Part shown: positions 6,713 through 11,901 of the stretch, one piece after another
Numbering within the stretch: position 1 is the first letter of the stretch
Layout of the letters: each line of letters opens with the position of its first letter
NCBI GenBank assembly: GCA_030642005.1
Contig: DAOWOP010000074.1
Coordinates: 1 to 11,901 of the forward strand
Direction of reading: 5' to 3'
Length of the DNA: 11,901 bases
Source of the DNA: Planctomycetales bacterium
GTDB lineage: Bacteria > Planctomycetota > Phycisphaerae > SM23-33
Position numbers and translations under genes: made by a program
Notes under the pieces: model-generated
What the model saw: only the letters and a program-made list of their open reading frames with translations
Database searches by the model: none
Told to the model about the DNA's origin: nothing

Positions 6713-7981
6713 ATGAAACATTACACGATATTACTGGCTGTGGTTGTGGCGCTTAGCGGCTGCGACGTGATGCAGAAGGAAAAGGTCAAGTCATACAAGC
6801 AGTGGCATCAGGCCCGTGCCCGCATTATCTGTGGCGTGGGTGAAGAGCACTTCAAGGCCGGAAGCCTCGATAAGGCCCAGTCGTGCGTTGTGGAATCCCT
6901 GAACCTGAACAGTGATTTCCTTCCTGCCAGGATACTTCTGGCGAAGATACTGTTGGGCAAGGGTTGCCACGAAGAAGCAGCCGAGCAACTGGAACATGCC
7001 GAAACGCTCTTGACGAGTTCGAAGACCGGCGAGGTCGTCGCAGCGCCAATGGGAGCCGAGGTTGCTTATCTTCACGGTGAGGCGATGGAAAGGGCGGGCA
7101 GGTACGATGAGGCATTGCAGCACTACCAGAAGGCCCGCGCGCTGGACCCGTTCAACGATGCGTACGTAATGGCGTCGGCCGAAGTACTGGTCTCCATGGG
7201 CAAACCCAAAGGTGCGCTGGAACTGCTGCAAGTTCGCCTCCAGCGGATTGGAGCGGGCGGCGAGCCGTCGATGATCATCCTTGCCGGCGAAGTTGCAATG
7301 CTGGCGGGCAACTACGCCGAAGCGGCTGATTTCTTCCAGCGGTACCTCGATATGAAGCAAGACCCCGACCTCGAAAAGTCCAACAGGTCGATTCGGGAAT
7401 CGCTGGCCAAGGCGCAGTTCTTCGCCGGCAATTACAGACTGGCCCTGGAGTCGCTCAAGCGGATTACCGGCAACTCGGACTCCCGGTCTTGTTGGGTTCA
7501 CATCATGACCGGCGACAGTTACATGGCGTTGAATCGCCCGCGAAAGGCGAAGGCGGCATATGAGGCAGCCGTGGAAATCGAACCCGGCGATTGGCCGGTA
7601 TGGCTGTCTCTGGCCAAGGCCGCTGTCGCCGACGGCGATGGGCGTCGCGGGATCGCCGCGGGCCTGCGGGCGCTGGAACTGGCCGACGGTTACTCGGCCG
7701 GCGACGGCAGTGATAAGGGGCGTTTGGAAATAGCCGTAGTAACGGCCTATGCGATGTTGATGAAAGACCGCCCCGCCGATGCGATGAAAGTTCTGGCGGC
7801 CTCGGCCCCAAAGAACCCCAACGACCCGATGCTGTGGTGCATGTTGGGCAGGTGTTACTCGGCCCAGGGTCGAAGCGACCGTGCCTCCGCATGTTACATG
7901 GCGGCACTGCGGGCAGACCCGGCGAACCGCCTGGCCAAAAACCTGCTGACCGGTATCGCCGGAAGACCGGAAGACCGGTAA
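6713..7981 (+). CDS. TPR-repeat lipoprotein, pilotin-like position
   Basis: The protein has 422 residues. The ATG at 6713 is six bases after AAAGGA (6701-6706); an in-frame TTG at 6707 lacks spacing. The N-terminus MKHYTILLAVVVALSGC is a lipoprotein signal with lipobox LSGC, so C17 would be lipidated and the protein anchored to a membrane facing the periplasm. About ten degenerate TPR units follow (for example 117-147 YDEALQHYQKARALDP, 262-292 and 375-404 ASACYMAALRADP). In Pseudomonas-type systems a TPR lipoprotein, PilF/PilW, is the pilotin for PilQ multimerisation. This one is much longer, so pilotin function is inferred from its position directly behind the secretin gene. The stop lies within an 8-bp tandem repeat. 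The lipoprotein and TPR calls are firm; the role is moderate. Confidence 0.85.
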   Translation: MKHYTILLAVVVALSGCDVMQKEKVKSYKQWHQARARIICGVGEEHFKAGSLDKAQSCVVESLNLNSDFLPARILLAKILLGKGCHEEAAEQLEHAETLLTSSKTGEVVAAPMGAEVAYLHGEAMERAGRYDEALQHYQKARALDPFNDAYVMASAEVLVSMGKPKGALELLQVRLQRIGAGGEPSMIILAGEVAMLAGNYAEAADFFQRYLDMKQDPDLEKSNRSIRESLAKAQFFAGNYRLALESLKRITGNSDSRSCWVHIMTGDSYMALNRPRKAKAAYEAAVEIEPGDWPVWLSLAKAAVADGDGRRGIAAGLRALELADGYSAGDGSDKGRLEIAVVTAYAMLMKDRPADAMKVLAASAPKNPNDPMLWCMLGRCYSAQGRSDRASACYMAALRADPANRLAKNLLTGIAGRPEDR

Positions 7982-7990
7982 TCCGGTATT
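7959..7990 (+). repeat. period-8 tandem repeat across the TPR gene stop codon
   Basis: Units CCGGAAGA, CCGGAAGA, CCGGTAAT and CCGGTATT follow one another without gaps, and CCGTGG continues the pattern. The TAA stop (7979-7981) is inside the third unit. The period is not a multiple of three, so unit gain or loss would change the reading frame at the C-terminus. Confidence 0.75.
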
Positions 7991-8005
7991 CCGTGGACTG
8001 AGATC

Positions 8006-9487
8006 ATGACAACGGCCAAGCGAGTAGGACTGGCAAGCGTGGTGCTGATTTCTCTCGGCGCCAGCGCCGCATACTACGCCACCACCATGGCTGTACGCGG
8101 ATACGAGGTGCATACCCGGACGCTGGGGTACCTTGTGCTGGGCCTGATCGCTGCGCTGACCTGCCTGATCCTGGTGGTCTTCTGGCGAAACGTTCATCGC
8201 ACCGTCAGCAGCATCGCAACTCAGTTGGAGCAAATGGCCGATAAATGCCAGATCGGACTGCTGATGGTCGATGGCAGCAACGAACTGACCCAGATAACCG
8301 CGCCTCTAAACCGTTTCCTGACCGTTACCAGGGATGAATTCGGACGAATTCAGTCTGAAAACCGCGAACTGCAAATTCAGTCTCGCATCGCCGGCGCGGA
8401 AAAGAAACACACCGAGGCGATCGTCTTTTCCATCTCCGATGCGGTCATTGTTACCAATCGCTTCGACGAAATGATCCTCGCCAACGAGGCGGCTGAAAAA
8501 CTGATGGGCTTCAGTCTGAAACACAGCCTGAGGAAGAACATCGACCACGTGATTCACGACGGCACGCTGGTGAGGCTGATACGCGAGACCCGCAGCGGCG
8601 GACACATGGGGGCGTCAACGGCGAAACATGGCGACCGGAAATCCCGTTTCACGCGCAAGGTGGTCGAGCACACCATCGACCAGAAGGGTCAGCCTAAGAC
8701 CTTCAACGCGACCCTTTCCTGCGTAATGACCCCTGAAGGCAAGGTCTCCGGCGTAGTGGCTGTCCTGCACGACGTAACGCGCGAGAAGGAAATCTCGCAG
8801 ATGAAGACGGATTTCGTCTCCAGCGTTTCGCACGAACTTCGTACACCGCTGTCGTCAATCAAAGCATACGTTGAGATGCTCCTGGACGGCGAGGCGACCG
8901 ACGAAAAAACCCAACGCGAGTTCCACGAGATCATCGCAGGCGAAGCCGACCGGCTCAATCGGCTCATCGAGAACATACTCAATATCTCGCGGATCGAGTC
9001 CGGTGTCGTCCGCGTCGTTCGCGAGCCTATGAGCCTGACGGAAGTAGCCAAGCAGACGTTGGACGTGATGTCGCCGCAGGCCAAGGCCAAGAACATCACG
9101 CTGATTGACCGCCTGGCGCCTGTCTATCATCAGGTGGAGGCCGACAGGGACATGATCTACCAGGCCATGCTCAATCTGACAGGCAACGCCATCAAGTACA
9201 CAGGTTCCGGCGGGACGGTGACTGTCTCGACGAACATAGACGAGCGTCGAGGCGTAGCCGTCTGCGAAGTTACCGATACGGGCGTCGGAATCAGCAGCGA
9301 AGAACTGCCCCATATCTTCGACAAGTTCTACCGCGTACAGGGGCACACAAAAATGGCCAAGGGAACGGGGCTTGGACTGACACTGACCAAACACATTATT
9401 GAGTCTGTGCATAGCGGGAAGTTGTCGGTTACCAGCGAGACCGGCGCCGGCAGCACGTTCAGTTTCGAGTTGCCGATTTTGCAGTAG
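8006..9487 (+). CDS. PhoR/WalK-type membrane sensor histidine kinase
   Basis: The 493-residue protein has two membrane helices (about 8-28 and 40-60) separated by only about 11 residues, so it has no real periplasmic sensor domain. A helical linker (61-135) leads to a PAS domain (about 136-256, FSISDAVIVTNRFDEMILAN). HisKA follows with phospho-acceptor H276 in VSSVSHELRTPLSSIKAYVE. The HATPase_c domain has the N-box around N390/N394 (LNLTGNAIKYT), the G1 box DTGVGI (424-429), the F-box FDKFYR (438-443) and the G2 box GTGLGL (453-458). All catalytic boxes are intact. It begins 24 bases after the TPR gene with a weak ribosome site, which suggests dependence on upstream translation. The likely partner is the receiver encoded next. 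The signal is unknown; membrane or intracellular sensing through PAS is favoured. Confidence 0.93.
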   Translation: MTTAKRVGLASVVLISLGASAAYYATTMAVRGYEVHTRTLGYLVLGLIAALTCLILVVFWRNVHRTVSSIATQLEQMADKCQIGLLMVDGSNELTQITAPLNRFLTVTRDEFGRIQSENRELQIQSRIAGAEKKHTEAIVFSISDAVIVTNRFDEMILANEAAEKLMGFSLKHSLRKNIDHVIHDGTLVRLIRETRSGGHMGASTAKHGDRKSRFTRKVVEHTIDQKGQPKTFNATLSCVMTPEGKVSGVVAVLHDVTREKEISQMKTDFVSSVSHELRTPLSSIKAYVEMLLDGEATDEKTQREFHEIIAGEADRLNRLIENILNISRIESGVVRVVREPMSLTEVAKQTLDVMSPQAKAKNITLIDRLAPVYHQVEADRDMIYQAMLNLTGNAIKYTGSGGTVTVSTNIDERRGVAVCEVTDTGVGISSEELPHIFDKFYRVQGHTKMAKGTGLGLTLTKHIIESVHSGKLSVTSETGAGSTFSFELPILQ

Positions 9488-9506
9488 TCGCGTTATTGGA
9501 AAGTGA

Positions 9507-9606
9507 TTTAACCACAGAGGACACAGAGAACGCAGAGAACAGATTTTTTGGAAACTGCTTTTTTTAGTTTTTCAACTCCGTGACCTCTGTGATCTCTGTG
9601 GTTAAA
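9507..9606. repeat. about 100-bp imperfect inverted repeat built of 9-mers, MITE/REP-like
   Basis: The left arm 9507-9538 begins TTTAACCACAGAGG and the right arm 9576-9606 ends CTCTGTGGTTAAA. The arms match at 25 of 31 positions. Each arm is a 9-base tandem: CCACAGAGG, ACACAGAGA, ACGCAGAGA on the left and the inverse series on the right. The centre (9539-9575) is T-rich. It fills most of the gap between the kinase and receiver genes (9488-9622). CCACAGAGG-type repeats of this form are known to me as abundant intergenic elements in diverse bacterial genomes. It encodes nothing visible. Confidence 0.85.
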
Positions 9607-9622
9607 AAAGCGGGAGCAGGAA

Positions 9623-10063
9623 ATGTCGCCTCCGAAAATACTGGTCGCCGACGACGAAGCGCACATCCTTCACGTGGTTACCATGAAACTGGCCCACGCC
9701 GGGTATGAGGTCATCACCGCAATGGACGGTGAGGAGGCCCTCGAACTGGCCCTGGTCGAAAAACCCGACATGGTCATCACCGATTTTCAGATGCCCTACA
9801 TCACCGGCCTGGAGTTGTGCATGCGACTGCGGGAAAACGAACAGACCAGAGACATACCGATGCTGATGCTTACAGCTCGCGGGTTCAACATCCCCGAAGA
9901 TGAAATGGCGGCTGCGGGAATACATGACGTGCTGAGCAAACCATTCAGTCCGCGTGAAGTGCTGCGAAGGGTGCAGCATCTTCTGGACCCTGACGGAGCG
10001 GATGCTACTCTGCGAAGCGGCGCTTCGCTGCGAAGCACGAGTAAACCGACGGAGACTGCGTAA
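9623..10063 (+). CDS. single-domain response regulator (CheY/PilH-like receiver)
   Basis: The 146-residue protein is essentially one receiver domain. D10 and D11 form the acidic pocket, D54 (VITDFQMP) is the phospho-acceptor, T84 (MLT) and K106 (LSKPF) are the switch residues, and all are present. There is no DNA-binding output domain, so it would act by protein contact, for example on the pilus machine or on the HD-GYP protein encoded next. GGGAGCAGG lies just upstream of the ATG. The stop overlaps the next ATG by one base (TAATG). The tail after residue 126 (DATLRSGASLRSTSKPTETA) is repeat-encoded and probably unstructured. It follows the kinase across a repeat-filled gap, so the two probably form a cognate pair. 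Confidence 0.92.
   Translation: MSPPKILVADDEAHILHVVTMKLAHAGYEVITAMDGEEALELALVEKPDMVITDFQMPYITGLELCMRLRENEQTRDIPMLMLTARGFNIPEDEMAAAGIHDVLSKPFSPREVLRRVQHLLDPDGADATLRSGASLRSTSKPTETA
10005..10041 (+). repeat. interspersed repeat, long form (copy in the receiver tail)
   Basis: It starts CTACTCTGCGAAGC and ends CTGCGAAGCACGAG, both shared with 3940-3958. Eighteen extra bases in the middle create a GCGAAGC-GGC-GCTTCGC hairpin (10012-10028). The extra length is six codons and keeps the frame (ATLRSGASLRSTS against TTLRSTS). Confidence 0.8.
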
Positions 10064-11901
10064 TGCCTGCTCACTCACCCCGGCCTCGCCCCCAGGGGGC
10101 AACAGATGCGGCAAAAGCCCCAGCGCTGATGCAGGCCCCTGGGGCCCCAAGGCGGGCTCTTCCGGCGGAGTTTTTCCTCGGGCGCCTGGCTGAACATTTG
10201 CATGAACTGGGGTTGAGCGTATCGTTCTGGGATTCAGACGGTTCGATACTGACGGCGCCGAATTTCCGGGGACAGTTCTGCTGTCTGATGTGCGGGCAGA
10301 AGGCCTTCTGCCTGGATGCGCTGAGCCAATTGGCCCGGAAGGTGGCCCGGCAGGGTCGGCGGGAGTCTGCGATGTCTCCGAGCGGGTGCTGCATCTTTGC
10401 CGTACCCCTGTATCGGCGTCGCCGGTTGATTGGAGCAGCCGTGGGAGGGTTCCCGACGCTTGGGACTGTTGAAAGCGAAGAGTTCCTCCATGCCTGCAAC
10501 CGGACGCACCTCGACACCGAGGCCATGGCTTCACTGTGCCGCCAGGAGGCGACATACACAGAGCACCAGGCCGAGACTATGAGCAGCATCCTGGAGTGGA
10601 TAATCCAGAGCGAGCAGGCAAATGAAGTGGCCAGGGAGGAACTGGCGACCCTTTCAGCCAATCTGGCTAACACCTATGAGGAACTGTCGCTGCTTTACAG
10701 CATCAGCAGTTCGATGAAGGTTACGCACGGGACGACGGGTTTCTTCGAGAAACTCTGCGATGAGATACTGGAGGTGATGCACGTTCAGTCCGCGGCGGTC
10801 GTGCTGCATCCCCGCCTGCCATCCACTGATAATAAGGTTGGCGGGCAGGCCCGCGAGAACAACGACACCGACGACCCTTCGACTTTGCTCAGGGTCGCCC
10901 TGAGCCTGTCGAAAGGCGACAAGGTCGTCTCTGCCGGCGAACTGCTTCTGCCGGCGGATCAACTTACCGAAATCTCTCGGCGGTACATTGCTCCGCGAGC
11001 CGTAAAACAGCAAAAGCATGATTCAACCGCCAGGGTCGAGGGCAAGAACACGTTTTCCACAATAGTCGATAACAGGTTCTCCGAAAATGCCGGGGATCTC
11101 CGGGCTACGGCAGGGGCCGCCCTGACGAGCGGTTCGGGAATTGAGCGGATTCACACCCTTGCGGCAGCGCCGTTGATGATCGCCGGGAAGTACCAGGGTG
11201 TTGTAGTCGCCTTCAACAAGATCGACGGCGAATTCGACAGCGCCGACCTGAAACTCATCTCATCCATCAGCGGCCAGGCCGCAGTGTTCCTTGAGAACCA
11301 CTATCTTTATGAAGATGTCCAAGACCTGCTGATGGGCGTGCTGCATGCCCTGACGGCCAGTATCGACGCCAAGGACCCCTACACCTGCGGTCATTCGCAA
11401 CGCGTCGCGCTTATTTCCAGGAAACTGGCGCAGTTGAGCGGGTTCGACGAGCACCGCATAGGCCGGATATATCTGGCCGGACTGCTGCACGACATAGGCA
11501 AGATCGGCGTGCCTGAAGCCGTTCTGCAAAAGGCGGGCAAACTCACCGATGCGGAATACGACGACATCAAACTTCATCCCGGGATCGGCGCCACGATATT
11601 GGGCGGCATTCGGCAGATGGAAGACCTCATTCCCGTCATACTCCACCATCACGAGCGTCTAGACGGCGGCGGATACCCGACAGGTCTGTTGGCCGGCGGA
11701 ATCCCCATCGAGGCGCTGATCGTGGGACTCGCCGACAGTTTCGACGCGATGACCTCAAGCCGAATATACCGCGGCACCATGCCCCTGGCCGCTGTCATCA
11801 CCGAAATTCGCCGATGCAGCGGGACACAGTTTGATCCGCGACTGGCGGAGTTGCTGTTGTCGCTGGACCTGAGGGATTTTCTGACACAAATCCGCACAAC
11901 C
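10063..11901 (+). CDS. HD-GYP c-di-GMP phosphodiesterase with Cys-rich N-terminal and GAF domains (3' partial)
   Basis: The frame is open from the ATG at 10063 to the window edge (613 residues, no stop). CGGAG (10050-10054) is eight bases upstream. Residues 1-34 are Pro/Ala-rich and repeat-derived. Residues 36-160 form a compact domain with C73, C74, C77, C83, C109 and C110 and a VPLYRRRRLIGAAVGGF end, resembling PocR-type ligand domains. A helix (165-210) leads to a GAF domain (about 212-412) that contains two DNA repeats. The HD-GYP domain (about 420-600) has H444, H476-D477, H505, H528-H529-H530-E531 and DGGGYP (534-539), so the metal-binding and signature residues are complete and it should hydrolyse c-di-GMP. 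The one-base overlap with the receiver gene suggests a split, RpfG-like unit. Only the extreme C-terminus is likely missing. Confidence 0.93.
   Translation, partial: MPAHSPRPRPQGATDAAKAPALMQAPGAPRRALPAEFFLGRLAEHLHELGLSVSFWDSDGSILTAPNFRGQFCCLMCGQKAFCLDALSQLARKVARQGRRESAMSPSGCCIFAVPLYRRRRLIGAAVGGFPTLGTVESEEFLHACNRTHLDTEAMASLCRQEATYTEHQAETMSSILEWIIQSEQANEVAREELATLSANLANTYEELSLLYSISSSMKVTHGTTGFFEKLCDEILEVMHVQSAAVVLHPRLPSTDNKVGGQARENNDTDDPSTLLRVALSLSKGDKVVSAGELLLPADQLTEISRRYIAPRAVKQQKHDSTARVEGKNTFSTIVDNRFSENAGDLRATAGAALTSGSGIERIHTLAAAPLMIAGKYQGVVVAFNKIDGEFDSADLKLISSISGQAAVFLENHYLYEDVQDLLMGVLHALTASIDAKDPYTCGHSQRVALISRKLAQLSGFDEHRIGRIYLAGLLHDIGKIGVPEAVLQKAGKLTDAEYDDIKLHPGIGATILGGIRQMEDLIPVILHHHERLDGGGYPTGLLAGGIPIEALIVGLADSFDAMTSSRIYRGTMPLAAVITEIRRCSGTQFDPRLAELLLSLDLRDFLTQIRTT
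10088..10100 (+). repeat. GC-rich palindrome at the HD-GYP gene start
   Basis: GCCCCCAGGGGGC, 25 bases after the ATG, is the exact reverse complement of the core at 4596-4608. It encodes part of the Pro-rich N-terminus. Confidence 0.55.
10131..10156 (+). repeat. 26-bp interspersed repeat (copy in the HD-GYP N-terminus)
   Basis: GCAGGCCC, CTG, GGGCCCCAAGGCGGG; 24 of 26 bases are identical to 4165-4190. Here it is read as QAPGAPRR, a different frame from the copy in the pilP-like gene. Confidence 0.8.
10814..10850 (+). repeat. inverted-repeat element inside the GAF-coding region
   Basis: GCCTGCC (10814-10820) and GGCAGGC (10844-10850) form a 7-bp inverted repeat with a 23-base interior. It encodes residues about 251-263 of the HD-GYP protein, a polar loop within the GAF domain. 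The interior is AT-richer than the surrounding gene. Confidence 0.5.
10876..10916 (+). repeat. palindromic interspersed repeat inside the GAF-coding region
   Basis: GCTCAGGG (10887-10894) and CCCTGAGC (10898-10905) form an 8-bp stem over TCG. CCTTCGAC and GTCGAAAGG flank it with one bulge. It encodes DPSTLLRVALSLSKG-type sequence. The 14-mer at 10879-10892 is the reverse complement of 612-625 in the prepilin leader, so it belongs to the same family. Elements giving LSLSKG-like peptides are a recurring intragenic repeat in many environmental bacterial genomes (general recollection). Confidence 0.85.

Noticed and set aside
6661..6715. Possible c-di-GMP (GEMM) riboswitch before the TPR gene, suggested by GGGCAAACC
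   Set aside because: The other GEMM elements are missing and only about 20 bases remain before the ATG, too short for the fold.
6791..8233. 480-codon minus-strand open frame opposite the TPR gene
   Set aside because: Shadow frame of the TPR lipoprotein and kinase start; the protein is low in motifs and has no ribosome site.
9602..10673. Minus-strand open frames opposite the receiver and the start of the HD-GYP gene
   Set aside because: Both overlap a gene with complete catalytic motifs on the plus strand; composition is Arg/Pro/Ser-rich, as expected for antisense frames.

Overview
The window is a continuous plus-strand gene cluster for a type IV pilus / type II secretion-like machine, followed directly by signalling genes. 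Both strands were read and every gene I can support is on the plus strand. The cluster style (pilM-pilN-pilO-secretin plus a TPR lipoprotein, followed by a PhoR-type kinase, a lone receiver and an HD-GYP protein), the moderately high GC and the many short palindromic repeats suggest a planctomycete or other PVC-group bacterium, perhaps Phycisphaerae-like. This placement is an inference from style, not from a marker gene.

Layout. 1-210 is the end of a secreted or pilus-associated protein. 228-593 is a small single-pass membrane protein of unknown function. 568-1110 is a GspH/FimT-type pseudopilin. 1111-1269 has no gene but holds two strong foldback structures. 1270-6641 is the assembly core in canonical order: PilM (cytoplasmic actin-like), PilN and PilO (inner-membrane), a PilP/GspC-like inner-membrane protein, and the PilQ/GspD secretin. 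6713-7981 is a TPR lipoprotein in the position expected of a pilotin-like factor. 8006-9487 is a membrane histidine kinase, 9623-10063 a single-domain response regulator, and 10063-11901 an HD-GYP c-di-GMP phosphodiesterase with a cysteine-rich N-terminal domain. The HD-GYP gene is still open at the window edge.

How the genes work together (inference). PilM, PilN, PilO and the PilP-like protein would form the inner-membrane alignment complex that links cytoplasmic motors, not seen here, to the outer-membrane secretin. The pseudopilin belongs to the fibre. The TPR lipoprotein may help place or stabilise the secretin. The kinase, receiver and HD-GYP genes are close or overlapping, so they could form a local circuit that sets c-di-GMP level or pilus activity.

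The most unusual aspect is the number of short palindromic or tandem DNA elements of several families. They sit at gene joints and inside expendable protein segments: the prepilin leader, the PilP linker, the receiver tail, and the N-terminus and GAF domain of the HD-GYP protein. At least three families occur twice in the window, in different reading frames or opposite orientations, so the unit that spreads appears to be the DNA rather than the protein. A predicted three-way-junction structure lies between a good Shine-Dalgarno sequence and the pilM start codon. No gene-free stretch exceeds 300 bases; the longest are 1111-1269, 4590-4718 and 9488-9622.
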